DNA of 23,129 bases. Source: Chloroflexota bacterium (GTDB lineage Bacteria > Chloroflexota > FW602-bin22 > JACPRP01). The translations under genes and the position numbers were made by a program. Below the pieces are notes generated by a model. The model was not told the origin of the DNA. It made no database searches and was given only the letters and a program-made list of their open reading frames with translations. The DNA lies in assembly GCA_016210495.1 (NCBI GenBank), contig JACQUC010000068.1:1-23129 (forward strand). The letters are read 5' to 3'. Of the stretch, positions 6,602 to 14,455 are shown piece by piece; the first letter of the stretch is position 1; every line of letters starts with the position of its first letter.

Positions 6602-7051
6602 GGCGCCAGCGAATAGACAGCGAATAAGCGAATGATTAGGCGGGCTGTTGTCCGAGCCAGCAGTTCTTGTTGGAGAACAGGATTGAATGGACGGCCCAAG
6701 TTGCCCCCCACCTTGGAAGGTGGGCCGAAAAGACCATCTCGCGATTGGCTTATTCTCAACTACTCGCTGGCGCCAGACCGTCAGACTGATGTATCTTTAT
6801 CTACTGACACTCGGCAGCGCGAGGTAAGGTCACGGCTGGAGCACCGGCGAATTCAACCCCCCCCCGCAAGATCAGCATTCAGAGACGCCGGGAATGGACC
6901 AAGCTCCTGCCGCCGTCCTAGCCAGCGCGATTGGCCACACAAAGCGGGGCAGCGACTGAGAAGGCGCCTGACCGATGGGCGTCTCTGGTCAGGACAAGGC
7001 CACGATCTGGCGCCTATGCATTCGCTTATTCGCTGTCTATTCGCTGGCGCC
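6602..7051. mobile_element. Element bounded by 33-bp perfect inverted repeats
   Basis: The left end starts GGCGCCAGCGAATAGACAG (6602-6634); the right end (7019-7051) is its exact reverse complement. Each end holds three spaced copies of GCGAATA/GCGAATG. A third, degenerate copy (6741-6774), in the same orientation as the right end, lies inside. The element encodes nothing recognisable, so it may be a non-autonomous or decayed mobile element of about 450 bp. No clear target duplication was seen at the ends. Confidence 0.55.
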
Positions 7052-7198
7052 CATCTTCGCCTGCTCTCTTGCCGCGGAAACGTGTTTCGCAGCCTGGCTC
7101 AGGTGCCGCCACGTGCAGACATGGTAGAGGCGGCCCGCGAACCGCCCCGCGCATCGTGCTGAGACGTAGCCGGATCAAAGACGAGGTGCCGAGCTGGG

Positions 7199-7236
7199 GT
7201 CCCCTCTCCCTCTGGGAGAGGGTTAGGGTGAGGGCC
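7199..7236 (+). repeat. Dispersed 38-nt repeat, copy 2
   Basis: This inverted copy of 6394-6431 (36 of 38 identical) carries the internal palindrome CTCTCCC-TCT-GGGAGAG. Together the copies enclose the 33-bp inverted-repeat element, giving two nested inverted pairs. Confidence 0.85.
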
Positions 7237-7394
7237 GTATCATCGCCTGCACTGCATTTCCCCTGGCAGAACCGATTGCCGATTCCCAGAGGCTCCGCAT
7301 CGGTGCGTTCTACGTACCTCTCGTGGCAGCCCACAGCAGCCTTCTACCCCGGCCACACCCTTCAGGCCGGCGACCGACACGCGCTCCCTCAAGC

Positions 7395-9203
7395 CTACAG
7401 GATGGTGTAGTCAAATGGTGCGCTGAGCGGTCCTCCTGACGGCTGGACACGTATCTGCGTGGGACCATCAGGGACAATCGTCGCAGCAGGAACAACCACG
7501 ACTATAGAAGTATTCGTCCAGGAGGTTGGTGCGACTTGGACGCTACCTATGAACACCACATTCGAGGTACCGCCGAAGTTATTCCCGCTTATCGTAATAA
7601 AGGTACCCTGTGGCGCCCCTGTAGGCGGGCTGATAGACGCGATCTGCGCCACCACCGGCGTGGCCGTCGCCGTCGGCGTCGGCGGGGGCAATATCGTGTA
7701 AGAAAACGCGTTGCTGCTCTGGCCCGAGGACACGACGTTGATGGTGCTGGCGCCCGTGGTCACGTTCACCGGCACAACCGCCACGATCAGATTGTTGGCC
7801 CAACTGGACACCGTCGCGACCTGCCCGCCGACGATGACAATTCCACCCACTGCGCCCTGCGAAGAGCCGAAGTTGTTGCCAGAAATCGTCACGGCGTCGC
7901 CCGGTCTGGCACCGGCGGAAGGAAGGACGCTCGTAATAGCCGGCGGCGGTGGCAGTGTTGGCGTGGCCGTGGCCCCCGGTATCGGCGTGGCGCCGCCGGG
8001 GTTCACGAACCCGGTAACGCACAACTGCGAATCGTTGATGAAGAAGTCGTAGTTGAACAGCCCGGTCTCCTGCACCAGAGCGCGCCACTGCCAGACGAAG
8101 CCACGCCCGCCGCTGCCCGCGCCTATGAAATGGGGCGAGCCGGGGCCGACCAGCTTGACGCTGTTGTAGGAAGTGCCGGCCGTGACGGTGATGGTCAGCA
8201 CGTTGCCGGCCACCGGCGTCTGCGGCACGAAGATGATCTCGCCGTCGAAGTTGCAGTTCGGCCCGAGCGCGATCGGCGTGGGCGTTGGCGTGCCGGGCGT
8301 CGGCGTGAACGTCGGCGTATTGGTCGGCGTCGGCGTGGGCGTCGGCATACCCGGAGGGAACTCGGTGTCGAATGCGCCCTTCATGTTGGTGTCGGGGAGC
8401 TCGTTGGGCCGGTTCAGGCCGTTGGGCATATCGTTGTTCCACTGCTTGTAAAAGCGGCTGCCGCGCGCCTGCTGATCCAGGTCCGGCGGCAGGCCCTTCC
8501 CCGTGATCATGGCCTTGAAAAACTGCGCCAGCAGCAGCCCCTGTGTCACCTTCTTGCCCCTGTCGAAGTGCATCAGGTTGCGCTGGTAGCGCTGGTAGAC
8601 GAAATCCTGGTTGTTCGGATCGGGGGCCGCCCGGCTGATGGGAACCCCCCATATCTCGAGGTTGATCAGTGGCAAGATAGCTGGATCGATCTGGCCGCTC
8701 GGCGAGATGTCCTCCGGTCTGACCGTGTTGAGAAACGTGTCGAGGAAGTTCACCGGCAAGCCCTGAAACTCGTTGGGCGCGTTTTGTCTCACGAAGTCGA
8801 TGATGGCGGTATCGTAGTTGGGCGTGCCCACGGGAGGAGCCGAGGCCGTTAGCTGCGGGTCGACCCCCGGCAGCACGGCGCCGTTGATGCTCGTAAACGG
8901 CATCAAGTCGGATCCCAGCAGGTTGAGAATCGTCACGTTGCCCCGGCCGTCGATCTGCAGCACGTGTCGCTGAAAGAACTGTACGCGAAACCCGAGCAAC
9001 TGGAAATCGCGCGAGATGGGGAAGCCGAAGGTCCTGACGCCACCCCTGGCGCGGAAATACTCGATGAACTTGGGAATCCGAATGAAAAAACTGGTTTCCG
9101 AAAAGAACAGCTCTTCCTGCTGAACGCTTGCTTCCTGGGGAAAAGAAAGTACCGCGACCAAGGCAAAAAGGGCTAAGACCACGGAAAAGATGGCCCGCCT
9201 CAA
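7395..9203 (-). CDS. Secreted multidomain protein with LGFP-like region and two IPT/TIG domains
   Basis: This 602-residue protein has a Sec signal peptide at about 1-28 (MRRAIFSVVLALFALVAVLS). A region at about 33-80 reads FIEYFRARGGVRTFGFPISRDF...VQFFQRHVLQ, a module common in exported Chloroflexota proteins (Gly-rich FGFPI motif). Residues ~285-312 are a PTPTPTPT linker, followed by a beta domain. Two IPT/TIG Ig-like repeats follow, each with ITSVLPSAGARPGDAVTISG-type starts (~427-505 and ~520-602). The start is TTG 9203, with GGAGG 7 nt upstream (CCTCC at 9211-9215). A good promoter lies at 9259-9286. It is likely a surface or extracellular binding protein; no catalytic motif is seen, so substrate is unknown. 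Confidence 0.8.
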   Translation of the reverse strand: MRRAIFSVVLALFALVAVLSFPQEASVQQEELFFSETSFFIRIPKFIEYFRARGGVRTFGFPISRDFQLLGFRVQFFQRHVLQIDGRGNVTILNLLGSDLMPFTSINGAVLPGVDPQLTASAPPVGTPNYDTAIIDFVRQNAPNEFQGLPVNFLDTFLNTVRPEDISPSGQIDPAILPLINLEIWGVPISRAAPDPNNQDFVYQRYQRNLMHFDRGKKVTQGLLLAQFFKAMITGKGLPPDLDQQARGSRFYKQWNNDMPNGLNRPNELPDTNMKGAFDTEFPPGMPTPTPTPTNTPTFTPTPGTPTPTPIALGPNCNFDGEIIFVPQTPVAGNVLTITVTAGTSYNSVKLVGPGSPHFIGAGSGGRGFVWQWRALVQETGLFNYDFFINDSQLCVTGFVNPGGATPIPGATATPTLPPPPAITSVLPSAGARPGDAVTISGNNFGSSQGAVGGIVIVGGQVATVSSWANNLIVAVVPVNVTTGASTINVVSSGQSSNAFSYTILPPPTPTATATPVVAQIASISPPTGAPQGTFITISGNNFGGTSNVVFIGSVQVAPTSWTNTSIVVVVPAATIVPDGPTQIRVQPSGGPLSAPFDYTIL

Positions 9204-9258
9204 CTACCTACCTCCACGCTACGTCAACGAGCGACATCCCCCCATTCCACCCCGCACC

Positions 9259-9286
9259 ATAATACATTATTTGACCTGGATGTCAA
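9259..9286 (-). promoter_or_regulatory. Sigma70-type promoter for the TIG-domain protein
   Basis: On the minus strand, TTGACA (9281-9286) and TATTAT (9259-9264) are separated by 16 bp. It lies about 55 bp upstream of the TTG start. Confidence 0.7.
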
Positions 9287-9337
9287 GTGCGTCGAGCAAG
9301 CAAAGATTCAGCCTGTGTGAGAATTCCCCGCCCCGTA

Positions 9338-9415
9338 GTTCACCACAAAGGCACAAAGCTCACAAAGGGCCTTTACAGCGCCACTCTTTGTGGTCTCCGT
9401 GTCTTCGTGATGAAC
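9338..9415. repeat. Degenerate foldback repeat
   Basis: The left arm starts GTTCACCACAAAGGCACAAAG (9338-). The right arm (9386-9415) is its imperfect reverse complement over about 30 nt (roughly 22 matches). The CACCACAAAGGCACAAAG motif is a common dispersed repeat in environmental bacteria. The rest of 9204-9502 holds the promoter above and nothing else I can name. Confidence 0.6.
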
Positions 9416-9502
9416 CCTGCCGCCGGCAGAGTCTGGACGTTTGCGCGAGTAATATCCGCCGTCTCGGTTTTGGCTTTGAAAAGACCCGGGGAAGCCCTCC
9501 GG

Positions 9503-9892
9503 TCAGGGCTTTGGATAGGCTGCTGGCGTTGGCGGCGGACTCGTCGGGCCGGGGGCCGGATAGGATTGGGGCGCCGACGGCGCGGGTGTCGCGCCGGCGG
9601 GAGCGCCGGGCCCCGGGTACGGCGCGGCTGCTGGGCCTGGTCCGCTCGGACCGGCGGTGAGCGCGGGCACCGGCACGTCCCCGGGAGTCGTCGCGCCCGG
9701 TCCCGTCACGGTGGGCGGGGCGGCGGGTGTGGGCGCGCACGCGGCGCCCGTGCCGATGGCCACTGTAGTCACGATGCCCAACAGGCATACGAATGAAAGC
9801 CTACGGGTCTTGGCGAGCCTGCGCCCTGCCGCGAGCGTTCGGCGCGCGCAGCCGAAAACAAAATGGAGTGATTGCCCAATCTGCGTTGCCAA
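9503..9892 (-). CDS. Proline-rich exported protein, possible lipoprotein
   Basis: This 129-residue protein has a basic N-terminus, a hydrophobic segment (FVCLLGIVTTVAIGTGAAC, about residues 34-52) and a Pro/Ala/Gly/Thr-rich low-complexity tail with no domain. The Cys after GTGAA is a weak lipobox candidate. The start is TTG 9892 with an AGGAGG 8 nt upstream, 30 nt after the end of serA on the same strand, so it is probably the last gene of tatA-serA-this. The extreme GC content makes long open frames likely by chance; the signal segment and ribosome site are what support it. Function unknown. Confidence 0.5.
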   Translation of the reverse strand: MATQIGQSLHFVFGCARRTLAAGRRLAKTRRLSFVCLLGIVTTVAIGTGAACAPTPAAPPTVTGPGATTPGDVPVPALTAGPSGPGPAAAPYPGPGAPAGATPAPSAPQSYPAPGPTSPPPTPAAYPKP

Positions 9893-9922
9893 CTCCTCTA
9901 CCTCCTGTAGTGCCGCGGCCGG

Positions 9923-11521
9923 CTATCCGGCGCGGTGCCGGTTGCCGAGGTCGACAAACTTGAGATCGTCTATCCCGTCCACCGCCCGAAGCTGATCCAG
10001 CACCTCGGATGGTATCGGGTCGTCGATGGACAGGACGGTCACGGCCCTGCCCCCTGGCGATTTGCGACCGACCTGCATACCCGCGATGTTGATGTGCCAA
10101 CTGCCCAGTATGGTGCCGACTTTGCCGATCATCCCCGGCTTGTCGACGTGGGAGTCGATGAGCATATAGCCGAAGGGCTCGAAATCGACGCGGTACTGGT
10201 CGATGCGGACGATCCGCGGCTCCCCGGCTCCGAACAGCGTGCCGGCAACAGAGCGTGTCCCGGTCCGCGTGCCGACCTCCACCGAGATCAGGCTGGCGAA
10301 TCCCTCGGCGGCGCTGGTGCGCCGCTCCGACACCAGAATGCCTCTGCGCCTGGCAATGGCCGGCGCGTTCACCAGATTGACGGGCTCGGTCAACTGCGGG
10401 GCCAGTAGGCCCTGAAGTGCGGCCAGCGTCAAGAGCGCCGTGTTCTTCTCGGACACCTCTCCGGCATACTGCACCTCCAGCCTGTCCACGGCGCTGCCGG
10501 CCAGGTATCCCAGCAGTCGCCCCATCTTGTCCGCCAGGATGAGATAGGGCTCCAGTTGCCGCAGCACCTCACGGGGAACCGGAGGCAGGTTGACGGCGTT
10601 GCGGACGATCTCGCCGCGCAGCGCGGCAAGGACGTCTTCCGCCACGTCGACCGCCACGTTGACCTGCGCCTCCTTCGTCGCCGCCCCGAGATGAGGCGTC
10701 ACTATCACGTTGGGCACGGTCAGCAGAGGGCTTGTAGCCGACAGCGGTTCGGTTTCGAAGACGTCCAGGGCCGCCCCGGCCAGATGCCCGCTCCGCAGGG
10801 CATCGAAAAGCGCCCCTTCATCGATGATTCCTCCCCGCGCCGCGTTGATCAGGCGGGCGCCTGTCTTCATCAGCGACAGCTCGCGGCTGCCAAGCAGGTG
10901 GTGCGTCTCCGATGTCAGTGGCACGTGCACCGTCAGGTAGTCGGCCCTGTGCAGCACGTCCTGCAAAGGCAGCATCTCGACCCCGAGCTTGTGCGCGGCT
11001 TCCTCGGACAGGAAGGGGTCGAAGGCCACGACCCGCATCAGCAGGCCCTGCGCCCGGCGTGCCACCTCCGTGCCGACGCGGCCAAGGCCGACGATGCCGA
11101 TCACCTTGTTGAGCACCTCGACGCCGGTGAACCTGGAGCGCTCCCACTTGCCGCTGTGGAGCGCCGCGTTGGCCTGGGGTATGTTGCGACTCAGGGCCAG
11201 GATCAGGCCGATGGTGTGCTCCGCGGCGGCGGTGGTGTTGCCCCCGGGCGAGTTCACCACCAGAATGCCCTTGCTCGTGGCCGTCTCGACGTCGACGTTG
11301 TCGACGCCGACCCCGGCACGGCCGATTACCTTCAGCTTGTTCCCTGCCTCGATGACGGGAGCCGCGACCTTCGTCTCGGAGCGCACCACCAGGGCATCGT
11401 ATTCGCCTATTCGTGCCACCAGATCGATAGGGCTCAGTCCCAGTGCAACGTCGACCTCGGCCTCACAGCACAGGCGGTCGAGGCCCTCTTTAGCGATGGG
11501 GTCGGTAACCAGTATCTTCAG
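9923..11521 (-). CDS. serA: D-3-phosphoglycerate dehydrogenase (long form, ACT domain)
   Basis: SerA oxidises 3-phosphoglycerate to 3-phosphohydroxypyruvate with NAD+, the first step of serine synthesis. Visible parts are the substrate domain, the Rossmann motif GIVGLGRVGTEVARR, the catalytic region INAARGGIIDEGAL, the catalytic His in VTPHLGAAT, an intervening domain, and a C-terminal ACT domain (DKPGMIGKVGTILGSWHINIAGMQVGR). The first ATG/GTG/TTG-type start (GTG 11419) would delete the first 34 residues, including the conserved KILVTDPIAKEGLDRL strand. The frame extends upstream to a CTG at 11519-11521, preceded by GGAGG with 9-nt spacing and 19 nt from the tatA stop. CTG is therefore the likely start (532 aa, normal for the long form). 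Confidence 0.93.
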   Translation of the reverse strand: MKILVTDPIAKEGLDRLCCEAEVDVALGLSPIDLVARIGEYDALVVRSETKVAAPVIEAGNKLKVIGRAGVGVDNVDVETATSKGILVVNSPGGNTTAAAEHTIGLILALSRNIPQANAALHSGKWERSRFTGVEVLNKVIGIVGLGRVGTEVARRAQGLLMRVVAFDPFLSEEAAHKLGVEMLPLQDVLHRADYLTVHVPLTSETHHLLGSRELSLMKTGARLINAARGGIIDEGALFDALRSGHLAGAALDVFETEPLSATSPLLTVPNVIVTPHLGAATKEAQVNVAVDVAEDVLAALRGEIVRNAVNLPPVPREVLRQLEPYLILADKMGRLLGYLAGSAVDRLEVQYAGEVSEKNTALLTLAALQGLLAPQLTEPVNLVNAPAIARRRGILVSERRTSAAEGFASLISVEVGTRTGTRSVAGTLFGAGEPRIVRIDQYRVDFEPFGYMLIDSHVDKPGMIGKVGTILGSWHINIAGMQVGRKSPGGRAVTVLSIDDPIPSEVLDQLRAVDGIDDLKFVDLGNRHRAG

Positions 11522-11540
11522 ATGAGTTTGCCTCCGGATC

Positions 11541-11855
11541 TCACTGATCGATAGGGGTGTGATACGTGGTAGATAGTGCCAGGTCTGCGCCGCACTGGCC
11601 GCAGAACTTGCTGCTGACCGGGTTCCAGGTGCCGCAGGCGGCGCACGCTCGTCCAGTGTGCGGCCTTACCTCCCGCGTCTCGATCTCCATAGATTTCGTG
11701 AGCTCCTGCGTCGCCTCGCCGGTTACCCGCCGAAACTCACGAATGCCCTTGCCCAGCGCGCTGCCGACCTCGGGCAGCTTGCCGGGACCAAAAACAATGA
11801 GAGCGATGACGAGAATGAGGATCAGCTCGCCGGGGCCGATGCCAAAAAAGTTCAT
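11541..11855 (-). CDS. tatA: Twin-arginine translocase TatA/E-like protein fused to a zinc ribbon
   Basis: This 104-residue protein begins MNFFGIGPGELILILVIALI, then VFGPGKLPEVGSALGKGIREF: the TatA/E transmembrane helix, the FGPGKLPE hinge and the amphipathic helix. TatA oligomers form the Tat export path for folded proteins. Residues ~70-90 are unusual: CAACGTWNPVSSKFCGQCG, a four-Cys zinc ribbon (CxxC-x11-CxxC), on the cytoplasmic side. It is first in a minus-strand unit, 19 nt before the serA start, and has a good promoter at 11909-11937. No tatC is in the window. The Tat call is firm; what the ribbon does is unknown. Confidence 0.88.
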   Translation of the reverse strand: MNFFGIGPGELILILVIALIVFGPGKLPEVGSALGKGIREFRRVTGEATQELTKSMEIETREVRPHTGRACAACGTWNPVSSKFCGQCGADLALSTTYHTPIDQ

Positions 11856-11908
11856 TAGTGCCGGACGAATCCTTTCGCCTGTATTGCTGCCGTCTATCCG
11901 CTAGAAGA

Positions 11909-11937
11909 ATGTTAGCGCTTTTGGTTGAAATGGTCAA
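11909..11937 (-). promoter_or_regulatory. Sigma70-type promoter for tatA-serA
   Basis: On the minus strand, TTGACC (11932-11937) and TAACAT (11909-11914) are 17 bp apart, about 50 bp upstream of the tatA ATG. Confidence 0.65.
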
Positions 11938-11960
11938 GTGCTGTATCGGCCCTATCCGTC

Positions 11961-12001
11961 CCATTTGTCCACTTCCATTTGTCCCCTCGCACTGCTAAAA
12001 T
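11961..12001 (+). promoter_or_regulatory. Possible promoter/operator of the acyl-CoA ligase operon
   Basis: A direct repeat CCATTTGTCC occurs at 11961-11970 and 11975-11984, a 14-bp period. It is followed by a -10-like TAAAAT (11996-12001) without a good -35 box. Such an arrangement would suit an activator, but this is only a candidate. Confidence 0.3.
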
Positions 12002-12052
12002 GGTTGTGCTGACGGCGAAAGAAGATGATTGTCTACTAAGGAGGCGGTGAAC

Positions 12053-13789
12053 GTGGACACAAAGGACGTCTTAGCGGCAAAGCCGGACGGTGGAGGTGCG
12101 GCAGAGAGGCCATGGCACCGGCACTACGAACCGGGCGCACCTCGCACCATCGACTATCCTCTCGTGCCCCTTCATCGGTTGCTGGAGGAATCTGCCAAGA
12201 GGTTCCCCAACAGGGCGGCCACCGTCTTTTTGGGGGCGACGCTGACCTACCGGCAGATCGACGAAGCGGGCAACGCGTTCGCCGCGGCGCTGGCGGACAT
12301 AGGCGTCAGAAAGGATGACAGGGTGGCGCTACTGCTCCCCAACTGCCCCCAGGATGTCATCGCCTACTATGGGGCGCTCAAGGCCGGGGCCGTCCTCGTT
12401 CCGACCAACCCCCTCTACGTCGAGCACGAGTTGGAGCACCAGTTCCGCGACTCGGGCGCCGAAACAGTCGTGACCCTGACCAAGTTCTATCCGATCCTCC
12501 GAAAGGTGCAGCCCCGCACGGCGGTGAAGAACGTCATCGTCACCAACATCAAGGACTTCTTTCCGCCCCTGATCCGCCTTCTGTTCACGCTGGCGAAAGA
12601 GAAAAAGGACGGGCATCGTGTAAAGGTCGACGCCGGGCCGGGCAGCTACTCGTTCACCGACTTGCTCAAAACCTACGCCGGCAGGTCGCACGTGGCGAAC
12701 GTCGGGGCCGACGATGTTGCGCTGCTCCAGTACACGGGCGGCACGACCGGCTTGTCCAAAGGCGCGATGCTTACGCACGCCAACCTCGTCGCGAACACCG
12801 TGCAAACGCGCCGCTGGCTGACCGACTTGCAAGATGGCCAGGAGGTGATGCTCGCCGTCCTTCCTTTCTTTCACGTCTACGGCATGACCGTGGCCATGAA
12901 CATGGGCGTTTCGTGCGGGGCGACGCTCGTCCTCTTGCCTCGGTTCGACCTTCACGACGTGCTCAAGACGATCAACAAGCACAGGCCGACCATCTTCCCT
13001 GGGGTGCCCACCATGTACGTCGCCATCAATAACGCCCCGAATGTGGCCAGGTACAACCTTAGATCCATCCGGGCCTGCATCAGTGGAGCAGCCGCGCTGC
13101 CGGTGGAGGTGCAGCAAAGGTTTGAGGAGCTAACGGGGGGAAAACTGGTCGAAGGTTACGGACTGACCGAGGCCTCGCCGGTTACCCACAGCAACCCGAT
13201 CTACGGCCTGCGCAAGGCGGGCAGCATCGGTCTACCTTTTCCTGATGTCGAGGCCAAGATCGTCGACGTCGACACGGGCCTGGCGGACCTCGGCATCGGG
13301 GAGGTCGGGGAGCTGGTGGTGCGTGGCCCACAGGTAATGAGGGGCTACTGGAACATGCCGGAGGAGTCGGCGCGCGTTCTGCGCAACGGATGGCTGCACA
13401 GCGGCGACATCGCCAGGATGGACCAGGACGGGTACTTCTTCATCGTGGACCGGAAGAAGGACATGATCATTGCCGGTGGCTACAATATCTACCCTCGCGA
13501 CGTCGAGGAGGTGCTCTTCCAGCATCCGAAGGTCAAGGAGGCCGTCGTCGCCGGGGTGCCAGACCGGTACCGGGGGGAGACCGTGAAGGCCTACGTCGTG
13601 CTGAATGATGGCGAAACCGCCACGGAGGAAGAGATCGTCGAGTTCTGTCGGGGCAGAATCGCCCGCTACAAGGTGCCCACCGCGGTGGAGTTTCGCACGG
13701 AGTTGCCCAAGACCTTGATCGGCAAGGTCCTGCGCAGGATCTTGATCGAGGAAGAAAAAACCAAAATGGAGGCTGAGAGCCAGACATGA
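12053..13789 (+). CDS. fadD: Long-chain-fatty-acid-type acyl-CoA ligase (AMP-forming)
   Basis: It would activate a carboxylic acid with ATP to an acyl-adenylate and then the CoA thioester, in the cytoplasm or at the membrane. ANL-superfamily motifs are clear in the 578-residue protein: phosphate loop YTGGTTGLSKGAMLTH (from residue 227), GYGLTEASPVTH (368), the hinge and adenosine region GWLHSGDIARMDQDG...VDRKKDMII, and the C-terminal catalytic Lys558 in KTLIGKVLRR. The protein is most FadD-like (medium or long-chain fatty acids), but substrate cannot be read from sequence. GTG 12053 was chosen because AAGGAGG lies 8 nt upstream; an earlier TTG (12029) precedes that site. Its last 4 nt overlap the next gene. 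Confidence 0.88.
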   Translation: MDTKDVLAAKPDGGGAAERPWHRHYEPGAPRTIDYPLVPLHRLLEESAKRFPNRAATVFLGATLTYRQIDEAGNAFAAALADIGVRKDDRVALLLPNCPQDVIAYYGALKAGAVLVPTNPLYVEHELEHQFRDSGAETVVTLTKFYPILRKVQPRTAVKNVIVTNIKDFFPPLIRLLFTLAKEKKDGHRVKVDAGPGSYSFTDLLKTYAGRSHVANVGADDVALLQYTGGTTGLSKGAMLTHANLVANTVQTRRWLTDLQDGQEVMLAVLPFFHVYGMTVAMNMGVSCGATLVLLPRFDLHDVLKTINKHRPTIFPGVPTMYVAINNAPNVARYNLRSIRACISGAAALPVEVQQRFEELTGGKLVEGYGLTEASPVTHSNPIYGLRKAGSIGLPFPDVEAKIVDVDTGLADLGIGEVGELVVRGPQVMRGYWNMPEESARVLRNGWLHSGDIARMDQDGYFFIVDRKKDMIIAGGYNIYPRDVEEVLFQHPKVKEAVVAGVPDRYRGETVKAYVVLNDGETATEEEIVEFCRGRIARYKVPTAVEFRTELPKTLIGKVLRRILIEEEKTKMEAESQT

Positions 13790-14190
13790 CCGAGGAACAA
13801 CCCGCGAAGCGCTGGTGGGAAGACCCGGAGGCGCTCCGCAAGAGAATCGAGGCGGCGCTCCAGAGCCCCGAGGCAAAGAACCTGGAGCGGAGGCTGGAGG
13901 AGCTGGGCAAGGATATCGAACGGGCCTTCGAAAAACCCGAGGGCCAGCAGGTGCGCGAGAAGATCGAGAAGGGCTTCGATAGATTGGGGACCGAGATCAA
14001 CAAGGCCGTGGAGAGCCCCGCGGGGAAGCGGGTTCAAGCGGAGTTCTCCAAGGCGTTTGACGAGCTCGGTGACAAGATCGAGGAGACGCTGCGGGGCCCC
14101 ACCGGACAGAAGACACAGGCAGACCTCGCCCGGTTCTTTCACGATTTGGGCGACCGCATCGCCCGCTACGGCCAGGAGAAAAAGGACTAG
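13786..14190 (+). CDS. Charged helical protein with four ~26-residue repeats
   Basis: I do not recognise a named family. The 134-residue protein is almost entirely predicted helix, rich in Lys, Glu and Arg, with no signal peptide or membrane segment. Four tandem units of 24-27 residues are visible, starting SPEAKNLERRLEELGKDIER, PEGQQVREKIEKGFDRLGTE, PAGKRVQAEFSKAFDELGDK and PTGQKTQADLARFFHDLGDR. Each has a Pro-x-Gly/Ala start and an amphipathic helix ending L/F-x-x-LG-x-x-I. Its ATG overlaps the ligase stop (ATGA), so the two are translationally coupled. A role as scaffold, membrane-surface helix or ligase partner is a guess. Confidence 0.75.
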   Translation: MTEEQPAKRWWEDPEALRKRIEAALQSPEAKNLERRLEELGKDIERAFEKPEGQQVREKIEKGFDRLGTEINKAVESPAGKRVQAEFSKAFDELGDKIEETLRGPTGQKTQADLARFFHDLGDRIARYGQEKKD

Positions 14191-14455
14191 CAAGATCGGT
14201 GGCGGGCAGCCCTTGACACCCCATTTCTTTCATGCTAAGCTTTGCCCGTCGCAAAACCCTGCGCCTTTGATTGTCAGTTTTGCACGCCAGGTCTTTCCCG
14301 AACGTCTGCGACCCTAACTTGCGCGGAAAAGCATGCTCTGTGCGAGAGGGTCGGTCGGCAGAAAGCATACTTTCGTGCAAGCCTCGGGAGAGTCGTTTCG
14401 TTGTTTTGCCCTCGCTCAACCTAAGGCGGTTACCAGGAGGCTGAACGGAGGATAG
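14191..14455 (+). promoter_or_regulatory. Promoter and ~210-nt leader of the ubiX-ubiD operon
   Basis: TTGACA (14213-14218) and TAAGCT (14236-14241), 17 bp apart, form a good promoter. Transcription from about 14248 would leave a leader of about 210 nt before the ubiX-like ATG. A stem GCAAAAC (14251-14257) / GTTTTGC (14277-14283) sits at its 5' end. I could not match the leader to a known riboswitch class, and no U-tract terminator is seen. The length and structure could allow regulation. Confidence 0.6.

Larger units (their letters stand above)
6479..7394. other. Gene-free stretch of about 0.9 kb with nested inverted repeats
   Basis: I see no supported gene on either strand; open frames here lack domains, codon bias and start signals. 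The stretch holds a GGTAGGGGCGG motif (6516-6526), a 33-bp inverted repeat pair (6602-6634 with 7019-7051), a hairpin CCCACCTT/AAGGTGGG (6707-6714/6717-6724), and copy 2 of the 38-nt repeat (7199-7236). No tRNA-like cloverleaf was found by eye. Confidence 0.6.

Noticed and set aside
6632..7410. Plus-strand open frames of 159-176 codons in the gene-free region
   Set aside because: They cross inverted repeats, lack ribosome sites and domains, and overlap each other in different frames.
9190..9796. Plus-strand frames opposite the Pro-rich exported protein
   Set aside because: They are Arg/Gly-rich shadows of very GC-rich DNA; the minus-strand frame has a hydrophobic signal segment and a good ribosome site.
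14242..14424. A 60-codon frame with C-A-F-D-C-Q-F-C, which looks like a radical SAM CxxxCxxC motif
   Set aside because: It begins with TTG within the promoter region, has no ribosome site, and the rest resembles no radical SAM protein. It is more likely chance within the leader.
14248..14455. c-di-GMP, FMN, TPP, cobalamin or T-box riboswitch in the ubiX leader
   Set aside because: Short fragments recall parts of these (for example GCAAGCCTC and GGTTACC), but the order and conserved cores do not match.
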